From the NCBI GenBank assembly GCA_000444245.1, contig ATSW01013907.1:1-25876 (forward strand): a stretch of DNA of 25,876 nt, written 5' to 3'. The notes below the pieces were generated by a model that had not been told where the DNA came from, searched no databases, and saw nothing but the letters and a program-made list of their open reading frames with translations. Below, in pieces: positions 1-10,801 of the stretch (positions are counted from its first letter, which is position 1; each line of letters starts with the position of its first letter). Position numbers and translations under genes: made by a program. Origin of the DNA: Botryllus schlosseri (lineage: Eukaryota > Chordata > Ascidiacea > Stolidobranchia > Styelidae).

Positions 1-423
1 CCGCATGCGGCCCGCCACAACAATTTTTGCGGCCTGCAAAGGCATCGAGAAACGTGATAGATATATTGATAAAAATGTGCAGTAAAAAATCATATTACTA
101 AAGCGACTTGATTGAACTTTTTTTAAATACATTTTATCATGAAATTGATTAAGTTATAATCTTAATGGTGTATTTTCTTATTTTATTGTTAGGGCAATAG
201 CCCAACCTACGGGTTTACGCATTTTGAAACGCTTCGGTTCCTAAATATCCAGGACAATCAAAATAGAAAAGAGTGACTTCGGATCACAATTGTGATTTTA
301 GAGTAGTACTTTCAGTGCTGTACTTGGAAAAACGATCCGTGCGTTGCAAATCATTCATAACTGCGGTCTAGAGGTTAGGACAATGCGATCGGGTGCGGGA
401 CTATGAGAAATCGGACTTGCGGG

Positions 424-933
424 TAGGGCTGGACACAATGAATCGAGTACCCGAATCAAAATCTAGTATTAATGATTCGAGTCGAGTAGTAAAAGACGAT
501 TTGACCGAGTTCTGAAATTTTACGCTCCTCGCAACTGAAAGTTAATTTACTAACGAGAATTATAGTTTCGATACTATTTAATTTATCACTGAGGAAGCCT
601 TGAAAACTTGATTGGCCTTGTCGCAGCATACGAGGCATAGTACAAAGCTACGAACGTTATTGGAAATAACACATTTCCGAAGTCATGATCATCCCATAAC
701 ATTGTCAAGGAGTGCAATGAAATCGGTATGGTCGAAAAAATACCGAAGTATCTTTAATATAATGGATAAAATGCATTATATTCTTTATGGTGGCATAAAA
801 GCTGCGTATTTGAACTTTGAGATAGTACAGACTGTTGTGATACTCGAATACTTAACTCCACCGTGATACGTGATTCAGAATCGAATCACTTAAGTACTCG
901 ATTTTGCGCAGCGACTTGCGAGACCAACCCCTA
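424..933. mobile_element. Short hAT-like element, family C, nested in family A
   Basis: The left end is TAGGGCTGGACACAATGAA. The right end, read on the minus strand, is TAGGGGTTGGTCTCGCAAG. Both run into sequence built of CGAATC/GATTCG blocks (ATCGAGTAC at each side). This is a 510-bp non-autonomous element with no coding potential; the open frame at 612-866 has no recognisable content. The flanking octamers (CTTGCGGG and CTGCGCCA) match poorly, so either the element is old or one boundary is off by a few bases. Confidence 0.5.
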
Positions 934-1344
934 CTGCGCCAGGACACATGAAGACATTATATTTTGAGCAGCATATCCATAGGTGGTGAACGGCTCAAAA
1001 TATTGCCGTCGATCAAACCAAAATGACCGTCGCTGGTTGGCTGATACATTCGATATTGATATGTCCGGTCGTCGCAATGCTTGGTACCGAATAGCCTGAG
1101 TAGAAAGTCAGTACAAATGCGACCCGTGGGCAAATAATACCATCTAATTTGAAATCGTATGAGTTAAACATGTTCCATAGAGCTGCATTGCGTGCGACTG
1201 CTGTCTGCGCGTTCCCTATATCGTATACATGCCTGTAAAATGTAGCATTTAAAAATCCATGCGATTTGATGTTTGAGACTTGGGTCGCAAAATGTCACTA
1301 AAACTCGGATTTGGGTCGCGGTCAAAATGGTTTAAAAACCATTG
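934..1344 (-). mobile_element. hAT family B fragment, minus orientation
   Basis: Read on the minus strand from 1344, this begins CAATGGTTTTTAAACC and continues with CGACCCAAATCCGAGTTTTAG and GCGACCCAAG. That closely matches the element starting at 15173 (CAGTGGTTCTGAAACG, then CGACCCAAATCTGAG). The match resumes further in: ACGATTTCAAATTAG and GGTCGCATTTGTACTG here correspond to CGATTTCAAATTGGG and CGTCGCATTTGTAATG at 19829-19879. The copy therefore shows what family B looks like without the insertions present at 15301-19763. The far end is not defined and may be cut by the 424-933 element. Confidence 0.6.
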
Positions 1345-1464
1345 CTTTACATAATCGAACAAAAGCTTGCGTTTTAGCTTAAATACAATTTTACCATAGT
1401 GCGGCCCGAGAATCAATTCAGATGTTGAATGCGGCCCGCGAGCTCAAAAGTTTGCCCATTCTTG

Positions 1465-1944
1465 GTGTAGAATGTATAGGAACGGTGTCCAACCGTCCAC
1501 CGAGGAGTTAATATGTGAACGGTGGTACGTAATTCAGTAAGCATTTGTCGGCCGTCAACATGCAATTTAGATTTACGAATGAAGTTTCAAGCCGGCACAT
1601 ACTATGATCAGAGATCGAGTTCCTTGAAAATTGTAATCCCTTTTCGAACGAGATTCTGTCACGTAGCCACAAGCCTCCCAATCGCTACCTATCATGAAGA
1701 TCAAAGCTATACATCTCACTGTATGAATTGAGAAGCTACACCAATGCTTGGCAGGTGTATTGCAGAGGTCGTGAAGCAGTGGCTCGCAAGCCACGCATTG
1801 ATCTTTTCCACCCGCTCGCTACACCATTTTAGTAGCGTTGGCTCTGAGCTAATAATAGCTGCTCAAACATCATTCAACAAAACACCGGAATCTCGTGTCA
1901 CGCAAAATGACGTGCTTTCTAGTTGTTTATCAATGAATATTTTT
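1465..1944. other. No gene seen
   Basis: Several overlapping short open frames on both strands (longest about 80 codons) have no family resemblance, no start context and no splice signals that decide a gene. Nothing else is evident. Confidence 0.6.
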
Positions 1945-2115
1945 TTAAATGTGAAACTAAAACTAACTAGATCTAGAACTATAGTGAATTTTTAAAATAA
2001 GCAACTAAAACTAGAACTGAAACTATTCACTTCTCAATGTTCCGCAACTACAACTATAACCACAACTACTCACTTTTCAAAATCCACTACTAAAGCTAGA
2101 GCTATGCTCGAAAAA
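1945..2115. repeat. Degenerate A/C/T simple repeat (AACTAAAACT type)
   Basis: The stretch is made of imperfect units such as AACTAAAACTA, AGAACTGAAACTA and CAACTACAACTATAAC. On the minus strand it reads as TTAGTT/TAGTTG units. The period is irregular (about 6-12 bases), as in an old simple repeat. Such tracts are often found inside foldback or hAT-like elements, and the hairpin at 2121-2143 adjoins it. Confidence 0.65.
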
Positions 2116-2120
2116 CCATC

Positions 2121-2143
2121 AGTTAGTTGACCGTCAACTAACT
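2121..2143. repeat. Short perfect hairpin, 11-bp arms
   Basis: The arms AGTTAGTTGAC and GTCAACTAACT are exact reverse complements around a single C. The sequence resembles the TTAGTT units of the adjacent simple repeat, so the hairpin may be the tip-to-tip junction or edge of an old element. No partner end was found. Confidence 0.7.
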
Positions 2144-2567
2144 CAATGTGTAGTTCGTGCATGTCTACAAAGTGGTAGTCACGGATGAATGATGAACACG
2201 TGATGTGTCACGACATTGCGATGGAGAATGCCTTGTGAAAGCCTGTGATTGTACAATTTAGCTTAATATTATTGTTATTGTTTTCGTATTCCTGGTGTTG
2301 CGACATGTATTGACATATTACACCAAACCACTATCTCCTATCAGGATTCCTGATCTGCTAACTAAAATCCAGCAATCGACCAATTTTTTTCAGTACTTTC
2401 GTAAGAATTCGCTTTCGCCCATGAAATTGCCATCAGGAGCAGCGACGTGCGAATAGGGTATTTAAGTAAGACGGTACCTCACTGTCAGGATACGTGAAAT
2501 AAAATTGTGAAAGCTTCAGTGATCATAATACTTGTAATAACTATTGTGATTTTGCATCGACTTCCAT
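2144..2567. other. No gene seen
   Basis: AT-rich unique-looking DNA. No open frame of note, no terminal repeats and no RNA-gene boxes were seen. Confidence 0.6.
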
Positions 2568-4290
2568 AATGATGATGTTCCTGCGTTAGGCATTATACGT
2601 TTGTAAATGATTGACCCTAACGACCGACGCTAAATCACAAGCGTAATGAGTTTTTTAGCTGTTGGCAAGGTTCAGATGACGTTGCAATGAGATTGAAATC
2701 TATTTGCTCACGCAATCCTTTAAAGATCAAATGTGGTCAAATATACAAATCCCAATAAAATCTATCTGAATCCCGTATAGCTTATCTACTATTATATATA
2801 TTGTTACTACGGAGATCCTAAATTCTTTATTCATTATCCTATTTACTCTCGTAAATGTATCCTTGGCCTCTGACGTGGTGATATACCACTGATTTGCACC
2901 AACACTTGGTGCCAAAGCGCCCTTTCTATGTTAGGCGCACTCTAGATTCTCACATGCAACTGCGCATCAAGTTAAATGGACAATTTTCAATATTTTCTGA
3001 TTAGAAAGGGCGAATATTGTTAAATACATTTCTCTCGCGTTTTTTTGAAATTGCCATAGCATCGTTTGTCTCAATCCAGTCGCGTCGTTTTAAGTAAATG
3101 TTGATGCTGTAAATGCTGCTTCAATATTTTCTGCAGCAAAATATTACTGCCATTTGCCGTGATTAATTAAAGGGCTATGCAGTATGCCCTGTATGCGATG
3201 AGTCGTCTGTTAAGTGAGCTACTCTATCTTGAATGACTTTGCCAACGGAACTGTGTTGTACCGAGATGAGATTACACGAGTTCACATTTATTCAGGGGAT
3301 GGCAGTAATGGCAGACGATGTCCACGTATATGTAACGTAGCTACATTAATTTCACAGGCGGTCACAGTTTATATTTAGTCAATGTTGCTATTCGAGTTGT
3401 ACTAGAATTATAACCGTCAATTTCTTCTCGGGTGCAGTTAAAAGAATACAGCAACCTCCAAGACTTGTCAAAACTGCTTCCCGAGGCAGTAGAAAATAAA
3501 CGATCTGAGTAGTACCCAATTAACTAGTTTCTAAAAGTATATTTTGTTGATGACTCGCATACTTTTACATGTCGCTAATTGGTGATGATTATTGGCGAGA
3601 TTTCCAAAAGTGTCTTCGCCACGACAAATGACATGGCACATAGGTGTATTAATCATAAATATATTCAGTAATCGTGACAATGGACCCTTTCCTTTTAAAA
3701 TAGATACAAAGCTATCCCAAACTACTTTCTACTATTCAAAATTCAAATGGGAAAAAGTAAGCGCTTTTGTATACTGCAGCATCCAGGTTGAAGTGGAAAT
3801 ATCCTAATACATAACCACTTGCGTAAGTGGTGCAAGTGACCAAAACCTATTCGAGTAATCCAAAGAAGTCGTTCATTACTGACCGGCTTTCTTAAAATAC
3901 TATTACCAAACTGTTGAATACTAATACGTACAGTCGCATAGCTCTTCTTCCCATTTACGAATTTAGACGTATAAATTTAGATGCGAATTTAGCACAATTG
4001 AGCGGTGCTAGTATCAAAAATCGCAGTTAGACGACTCATGCCAAAAATCATTAGAGAGCAACCCGTTCTGAATCTCGTAACATTGGTTTTTAGCCGTGCA
4101 TAACTCACGAAAAGTGCAACGGTCGTATTCTATTCGCATACATTCATGCAAACGGACAAACAAATACGTCGGGAAGAGCAAACATAGTTTTGTTTGTATT
4201 GAGAAATTGATCATTGCCTCTTTAAACATAATTCTTCGTACAGTCATCACTGTCTGTTCATTGGTGTACCTAGGCGAGGTTGGGGCTAAC
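2568..4290 (+). repeat. Long non-coding repeat, copy R1 (partner R2 at 12370-13530)
   Basis: Four collinear blocks match R2 in the same orientation: about 2570-2960 with 12372-12840 (starting CCTGCGTTAG), 3063-3325 with 12927-13115 (GTCTCAATCCAGTC, then TTAAGTGAGCTA), 3895-3995 with 13162-13275 (TTGAATACTAATACGTAC), and 4095-4290 with 13330-13520 (CATACATTCATGCAAAC). R1 holds roughly 500 bases near 3330-3890 that R2 lacks. By eye the blocks are about three quarters to four fifths identical. Both copies encode a similar minus-strand peptide around LHECMR, but most base differences there change the amino acid, so the similarity is ancestral DNA and not selected coding. No terminal repeats were found; it may be a local duplication or an unclassified repeat. 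Confidence 0.75.
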
Positions 4291-4596
4291 AAGCGTAACC
4301 CAGTCCTTCTGAAATGTCAATGCTGTGTTAAAGTTAAATATTTGTAAGCTTCATTTTAATCAGGTACTCGGCATGATACTATTACATTTCCACCAAATAA
4401 TGCGAATACACTTTCCAAGAAGACTCACATTTCTGAACCGGCATGAGAATGGTAACCCCAGTGACATTGATTTCCTATGAATAGTCAATAAAATATTTTA
4501 TTTTTATATTCTACTGATTACATTCTTCTAGAATTCTGTTGATGCACAATTCATTGTGTGCGTCAGAAATATTTACTTAATAACGCATTCGATTGT
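4291..4596. other. No gene seen
   Basis: AT-rich spacer between the R1 repeat and the next hAT element. Nothing supported. Confidence 0.6.
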
Positions 4597-4604
4597 ATTT
4601 AGAT

Positions 4605-5344
4605 CAGGGGTGTTAAACTCAAATTGCGTCGCAGGCCGGATTCAAGGCCTCCAATCACCCGCGGGCCGGACTGATTTCCAAATGTTAACTCGTGCCTCAG
4701 CTTTTCACTTGAATTCTTTATCATCATATGGATAACACAGGGCTCGGGGCGGTTTTATTCTAGCAAGTCGCAACGCATTTATTCGCGAGCAATGTATTTC
4801 GCTAAAGATGATGATTGCCTGGCTGAATACAGTTAAGAACAAAAAAAACAGTAACACTAGCACTAATGAAGTTGGCATATTTCTATGCTTCTATCCAACT
4901 GTAAACGCGGGCGCTGAAATTTGGATTATTATTACTGATAAAACGCAAATCGGTCAGGGGACCTATCTGGTGAGAAGTGACACAGCAGCTCGATCATAGA
5001 TATTTGAATTGAATCATATGTTGGCGTTTTCGCTTCGGTGACAAACTACATTTGGTGCATTTTTCCATAACACGCTGAGCTCAGTTTTGCCTTCTCCAAT
5101 TAGAGAGAGTGAAACTACCACACCGTATAGTCGGCTGGTTATATTGCGGCCTATGAACATGCCGACATTTGCTGTCGTGGAGGAATATTTAATGAAACTA
5201 TTTCCTGCAAATAATCTCAAAATTTGGTACAAATGTGCTGGATAATATAAGAATTACTCAATATAATCAGAATTGCTTCGCGAGCCGGATGAAATCGTCT
5301 GGCGGGCCGGGTGCGGCCTGCGGGCCTTATGTTTGACACCCCTT
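4605..5344. mobile_element. Non-autonomous hAT, family F, 740 bp
   Basis: The left tip is CAGGGGTGTTAAACTCAAAT. The right tip, on the minus strand, is AAGGGGTGTCAAACATAAGG. Each is followed by GGCCGG/GGGCCG subterminal blocks (4633-4673 and 5281-5326). The flanks are ATTTAGAT (4597-4604) and ATTAAGAT (5345-5352), an 8-bp target duplication with one mismatch, as hAT elements make. Short frames inside (4808-4999 plus; 5014-5232 minus) show no transposase motifs. It is non-autonomous and moderately old. Confidence 0.88.
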
Positions 5345-5352
5345 ATTAAGAT

Positions 5353-6957
5353 GAGTACAGTGGTTCATTTTTGTTTTGAGGACGAAAACGAAAATATAGG
5401 CTTTCCTGAAACCTTGCATCTGATAGTCCATTGCATTGGCGCGAATGTGACCTACTGGCACAGTGCTTTGATAATTATTTATTACTTTGACCAAGTATTA
5501 TGGTTGTCTAATGCGTTTGCAATGGTCAATGCTAGTGCTGCTCAGCCTCTGTGACGGTTCGCACTTGTGCGAATGGAATAAAANTCAGGGCGANTGNCNA
5601 GCGTGGTGCGAATGGTGCGAATTAAAATCCGAATGAGTNAGAATGAAAATTGTTCATATNTCTTACTTTTTCTGACGTGGAATAATTCAAATAAACNTAA
5701 TNGGATANTAAATACAGTGAGTCCGTAACTTTTGTCCTTTGGACGAAANTCTAAAAACNTGTTGGTTGCTNNGCTTTTCTAGTTCACAAGTGAGAAAAAC
5801 TCCCCTTGACGTTATAATGCAAAGTTTGAGATAATTTTGCAGCGCGAGAGGATTACGTCACTTCCTGGAAAATAAGAAGTTGTAGAATCGGTATCTGTTT
5901 CTCGGAAATATCCCCTGTGTTCGTACCCTGCTGTAGGGAATAGCAGCTAATGCCAGTATTGACATTTAGCATATTTGAATGCAAAGTATGAAATTTTGGC
6001 ACATATTCCTGTCGGTTGGAACCAGAATTTTGCGTTTATCACGGTGTCACTTCCTACCTTCATCAACTATAACAATTACCACATTAGATCTGAAACCAGT
6101 GTTGTTTACTGGTGTACCTAACCAAGTATGAGAGGATGAAAAAATATAATTCAAGCAAGTAAATTGGTTTCTTACGTCCGATGAATATTTATCTTGGATT
6201 AAATCTAATAATTAGGTCACTCGGCAATTTGTCTACTGACCATTGCAATAGCATGTTTGTAATGCGAACTACAGCATTTAGGCTTAGACACGCTTTCCTG
6301 TTCTTTGACTGTTGATCTCAGACCGAGTGTAGACAGTTAATGCATATGCAGGCATATATATAATTAATTGGCGATGCCACTAAGCTTGCTCATCCATAGG
6401 AAAAATTTGCCCAGTTCGCATTCGTTCGGTCTTAGTTTGTACTACAAACTTTGTAATATTGCGAACTCAACCGATATAACTTGAGCACCCTCTACAGAGA
6501 AAAATTAAATCTATCAAGACGTATGTCTTACGATATTTCTTCTTCAGCCTATTTTAAGCTTAATCAGAGTGTTGAAGCTTATTCCTCTTTATTTATAAGG
6601 ATATTGCGGATATTAAAGATGATTTGGCATCATTTCAGACAGTTTACCAACATTGCACGATTGTCCTAAGAGCCATCCTACCGTTGGCAACCCTTGCCGA
6701 TATAACTGCATGTTAGTCATGAATCTTATTTAAGTAATAATTGCATTCAAGAAGGTGTAGGTGTTGGTTTTAACAACCACAAGGATCTCGCACATTGATC
6801 TTGAAAGATATATTGATTTGTGTATTGCATAGACAAGAAGTGAATGAAGCCAAAGGCTATCCATAAATAACCGTCATCAATAACCGTCAGCAATTACTCG
6901 AATTGTGTGGTTTTGGATATCAAGGTATTTTTTTAACGCCCACCGTACCATCCAATC
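5353..6957. other. No gene seen; contains a low-quality N cluster
   Basis: About 1.6 kb without a supported gene. Short frames at 5273-5554 and 6481-6669 have no recognisable content. No terminal repeats or RNA-gene boxes were seen. Confidence 0.55.
5584..5772. other. Cluster of single N bases
   Basis: About a dozen isolated N bases lie within this short stretch, against almost none elsewhere. They probably mark consensus positions where haplotypes or repeat copies disagreed during assembly. The local repetition of GTGCGAATGG motifs (5569-5620) would favour such collapse. Confidence 0.7.
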
Positions 6958-7138
6958 GGCTAACACAGGGGTCGGCAACCATTTGCTAGTCGCGGGCCAA
7001 ATTTCAGGTGCACAACATTTTGGCGGGCCGGACCGGAATTTTTCTTAATACTATATAGTAAACAGTCACGTCGGTATATTACCCTACAATGCTGCAATCT
7101 CAATCATACAAATCACAAAAAGAGCAAAACACATGTAT

Positions 7139-7930
7139 TTACACTTCAACAACGCAGGATAAATGTGACACTTGGCGCAGCTTGCTTTGTGATAGATTTT
7201 CAACTTCTGGCAACAAGTCAGATGAAGCTAGAATCAGGCCATATTCAGAATGTGCGTTGGGATACGTGATCTTAGCTTGCTCTTCGTGAATTTCATTGTT
7301 GAAAACTATTGTTCACATGCGCACGTGCTACCAAAAGTCGATGCTATTTCTTTTGCATTGTTGGTCAAGCTGGGATGAAGACCTATTTCAAGAACGTACT
7401 CTTTGTCAAAGTCAATCAGCGATATGCTCTTTGTATGAAATTTGTCATTCAATTCAACTGCATGGCATTTCAAATGGGCCCATTTGAAATTTTCTGGCAA
7501 TGGTATTGGCGCCCACATTAACCGGAGTACTGCGTAGTCAGAATTTATTTTGTACAGAACGAATTTCGGAAAAGTGGATGGAAATTCATTAATTAAATTT
7601 GGTATATCACAGTTACAAATGTATAGTGCTGGTAGGTTTACTCTCCTCCAGTATAGGAAAGTGAGCTTATTTAGTTGTTTCCCCCTGAAGTTGCAAATTC
7701 AATTTGTTTAGATGTGACGTTAAATGTTCTACGAAAGCAAGATTAGATACTCATCTTCGATGACAAGATTAGGAGTCGGCGATGTTTGTATTTTCAAGGA
7801 AAGTTGCTATTTCATTTCTCAGTTCATACACTCGTGCAAGCATCTCGATGTAACAAAGCATGTACCCGTTTTGCCAGTGACACTTGCAACCGACGGGTTT
7901 GCCCAAGACACAGAAAACTTCAGAAGAACG
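7139..7930 (-). pseudogene. Decayed hAT (Charlie/ZBED5-like) transposase, C-terminal half
   Basis: Reading the minus strand from about 7930, successive frames give YIEMLARVYELRNEIATFLE, then after stops HLTSHLNKLNLQLQG, then a stretch with LNDKFHTKSISLIDFDKEY and STFGSTCACEQ (7306-7518), a TAG stop, then FSTMKFTKSKLRSRI. After a further shift comes LPEVENLSQSKLRQVSHLS, ending at TAA (7139-7141). This order (ELR..I..FL, HLN.LN..LQG, FGST..CEQ.FS.M...KSK.R.R) is the one I know from Charlie/ZBED5/GTF2IRD2-type hAT transposases; the last part is the hATC dimerisation domain. The catalytic N-terminal region and BED finger are not seen. There are several in-frame stops and at least two frame shifts, so the copy is dead. 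It could only have supplied transposase to family G in the past. Confidence 0.85.
7467..7490. repeat. Perfect 24-bp palindrome without spacer
   Basis: The half-site ATTTCAAATGGG is followed at once by its exact reverse complement CCCATTTGAAAT; symmetry stops at the next base pair. It lies inside the decayed transposase frame of the family-G hAT. A 12-bp exact half-site with no loop is unlikely by chance in a window this size. Confidence 0.9.
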
Positions 7931-8580
7931 CATATTGCTTGGAATGCCGAACAGCTTCTTGTAGTTGAAGTGCTATATGTTTCGTTGTTCTTGTGTTTGA
8001 AATATACGTGACAAAGCAATGCTTATTGGGGTAGGCCTATCTTTACTATTGCTTTTGGGTCTGCATTCATTACAGTGGAACATATTGACTCAAAGGCTTT
8101 TCGCGTGCGCCTTGTCAGGAGTTAGCGACACAAGAGGAGCTTACTGAAATATAGACATACGAAAACCAGATTGGCAAAATATGACGTAACAATGCAATAA
8201 TAAAAAGGATCGCTAACAGCTGTACCGGTACTCCGGTAGTCATAACAAATTGACAAGAGAAAATCAAATCATACAAAACACAGACAATTAGCGGTATTTT
8301 ATTTAATATTTTAGGATTGCATATATAGGCCTACTCTTTGTGCTTGTTATTGTGCCGTTACCTCATTGATGGGGGCACACGGGGGATCTTTGAGGTGATG
8401 GATTCTGCTGTGGTGAATGTGGTTCTGAGAGCAATATTCAAGTTCAGTACCGCTAGTAACATTTGAGGTATCTCTCCGTTTCTCTGAGAGCTATTAAGGT
8501 GATTAACATTTAAAAAGTGGTATTCTGCGACTCACGCAGCAGCCTGATTCTAAAATCGGAATATGACGAACCCGGACCAG

Positions 8581-8666
8581 TACGGGGCTCGTTCACTTTC
8601 GGACCAAAAACCCTTTTTCTCCGTAACGCTGTACTGAGTTTGGTCCGAAAGTGAACGAGCCCCGTA
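8581..8666. repeat. 86-bp foldback: perfect 28-bp inverted arms, 30-bp loop
   Basis: The left arm 8581-8608 (beginning TACGGGGCTCGTTCACTT) and the right arm 8639-8666 (ending AGTGAACGAGCCCCGTA) are exact reverse complements, separated by 30 bases. It sits near the right end of the family-G hAT. No flanking direct repeat was found (CGGACCAG and GGTGCGTG). It may be a tiny foldback insert or a gene-conversion-preserved hairpin. Confidence 0.92.
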
Positions 8667-8888
8667 GGTGCGTGAATTACATGTTCCGGAATCATCATCC
8701 GTAAGTGGAAGAAAACATTATAAATTTTGACATTTTTCGAAGCAGTGCTGCATTGCAGATTGGAACTCATTACGAAATGGCGGGCCGTATTCTTGTGGTA
8801 ACTAATCATTTCGTCGCGGGCTGGACGATTTCGCTTAGCGGGCCGGATCCGGCCCGCGGGCCGTAGGTTGCCGACCCTTGGGCTAACA

Positions 8889-10800
8889 TATACCTTAGTA
8901 TACCGTGAAGAATCTTTTCGAATGTTGTCAGAAAATGAATCAAATGTGCCACTCGCACCATTGATGATACGATTCGAGTAGCGTAAGTTTATTCATTTTC
9001 CTTTTGTATAGTAAATTCCGGCTTGGTATTGATTTTACGCTACGAGAAAAGCATTATATTCACATATACATATTATGCAAACAAAAAAACACTCCGGAAT
9101 GACTCAACGGCCAATCGACGTGCATTATTCAACTTATCAAATATACCGTTGACGAGGACAAATCGTTCAATTTTTGATACCAATTTGCTACGACCCCGAT
9201 TCATAGAAAGGAATTCGGAATATGGATATCGCCTTAAAGTATTTTGGATACGTTCAATTCGATAATTCGCACGTTATCAGAACTATGGTCTAAAATGGAT
9301 TTATTCGAAAACGAACAATCGTCACGAGGTTAGAGTGTAGAAACGTCAATCGCGTTTACATGCTATCACTCAAATGAAACATCAAATGCTGTGTCATGCC
9401 CGATCTTAAAATAATACATTGACCTGACTAGTTCGCTCTAGTCAACTCAAACACCAGTTATTGCGACTGAAATGTTGGACTTGATGAGTGAGACAGCTGA
9501 GCTTACATGACTTATGCAACTTGAATATGCATGCTTTAATTCGCGATCATATCAGTATATGCTGTATATCAATGAGACGTTAAGTATACCGAATATACAT
9601 TGTATTATTTGTATACATAACCTGCATAATTTCAATCTATGAACTATAAAATGATGTTTCATACATTCAATGCTTTTCGGTAATATCGTCGGTGACCCTG
9701 GCGTAAAACTAGTGGAGTGATAATACAATACAACTATATTTCATTACAATAATTACTATATTAAATGACGTCGAAGTGATTAAGATTGCGCAAATAAGGA
9801 CGCAAATGTAAAATACATAGACCTAGTTAGATCGATCTTTATCCAAATGACACAGAAATCATTTCGCAGTTACAGAATACGTCGCCGGATCGTGCAATCA
9901 CTACTAAAAAACGGAAGAACGACCAAAATAGCTATCCATTATCGAAATTGCAATTTAATCTACTCGACTGCTGTGCAGACTGGTTTTATTGCGTTGTCCC
10001 TGGCGAAAGGGATTTGGCCAAGGCGCATTTTGGTTTTATCCGCATGCTGAAGAAATAGTTCCTAAACATTGAAGGTGACTAAGTCTCGCAAAGTTTTGTC
10101 AGTTGATGAACGGTGATAATTTCAAAACAATACAATATGCATACCGCGACTGACGCACATTTGGTATCAGTACCGATAGTAGGGGAGATGTGGTACCAAT
10201 GGATCACTGGGACCGAAAATACTTTGAAAATTCTCTATGATAATTCCATGATTACACTCCGTGAACTTGTTTACAATTGCATGCTGGCAACATCTTTTCT
10301 CACATACAAAAAAATTCGACGTGCGCGAACTATGGGGTCTCTCACAGATATTTTTTGTTTTGGGGGGTGTAAAGTAAATTTATATCGACATATACATTTT
10401 TCTTTGTAACCTTCAACACGAACAAACCAGCAATCATTTTTATTGTGAAGTTTAGAGTTTGTATCAGGCTATACAATGGAAACTATCATTTTTTCAGTAC
10501 TTTCCTTGAGTGGAATTTTTTTCGATTCATGTACAAAATTAGTAGGGTGGGGACCGATGATACAATAGCCAAATCAAACAAAATAATCAAGCATAATAAT
10601 CATGAAACAAATGAAACATGACTACGTACAGAAAATCTTTATGTAATAATTACATATGATGTCTTATCGCTATAACGAGGTATTTGGAAGTCACACCGTC
10701 GATTTTTGGGGAATATGTATGTACCCTCAAATTTATAAGTCCGAGCCTAAATCGAAACGTAGTTTTATGACAGCATTTGAGTCAATATTTAATCCATTTT
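8889..10800. other. No gene seen
   Basis: About 1.9 kb of AT-rich DNA. Open frames at 9023-9265, 9847-10050 and 10113-10409 (80, 67 and 98 codons) have no recognisable domain, and no splice or poly(A) arrangement supports them. Short G-rich runs (10186 TAGGGGAG, 10357 TGGGGGGTG, 10542 TAGGGTGGGGACC) recur without forming ends of an element that I can pair. Confidence 0.5.
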
Positions 10801-10801
10801 T

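Larger units (their letters stand above)
1..1464 (+). mobile_element. Non-autonomous hAT, family A, left tip outside the window, interrupted
   Basis: The right end (about 1425-1464) reads, on the minus strand, CAAGAATGGGCAAACTTT followed by a GCGGGCCGC block, the usual design of hAT tips. The left edge of the window opens within the matching GC-rich subterminal block. Bases 1-345 align, in inverse orientation, with 24316-24640, so this is a repeat family and not unique DNA. The GGGCRATAGCCC stretch near 193-204 and the GTGCTGTACTTGG stretch near 317-329 are shared by both copies. About 40 bases of the left tip probably lie outside the window. The element is interrupted by the pieces at 424-933 and 934-1344. 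No transposase frame is visible. The target duplication cannot be tested because the left flank is missing. Confidence 0.65.
6966..8880 (-). mobile_element. hAT element, family G, 1,915 bp, decayed autonomous copy
   Basis: The left tip is CAGGGGTCGGCAACC. The right tip, on the minus strand, is CAAGGGTCGGCAACC, 14 of 15 identical. Flanks GGCTAACA at 6958-6965 and 8881-8888 are a perfect 8-bp target duplication. Subterminal GCGGGCC/GGCCCGCGGGCC blocks are typical of hAT. The interior on the minus strand holds a broken transposase of the Charlie/ZBED type (7139-7930), so orientation is minus. Two symmetric structures lie inside: a palindrome at 7467-7490 and a foldback at 8581-8666. At 1.9 kb it is shorter than autonomous hAT elements usually are, so the N-terminal part of the gene is largely missing. 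Confidence 0.93.

Noticed and set aside
4014-4292. A minus-strand peptide shared with 13263-13445 (LHECMR region) as a conserved small gene
   Set aside because: Most base differences between the two copies change the amino acid, and the frame is not kept over the rest of the repeat. The similarity comes from duplicated non-coding DNA.
7724-8011. A 95-codon plus-strand frame inside the family-G hAT
   Set aside because: It lies opposite the decayed transposase, which gives recognisable hAT peptides on the minus strand; the plus frame shows none.
10113-10409. A 98-codon plus-strand frame as a small gene
   Set aside because: No domain, no poly(A) signal or splice signal arrangement, and mixed composition; frames of this length occur by chance here.
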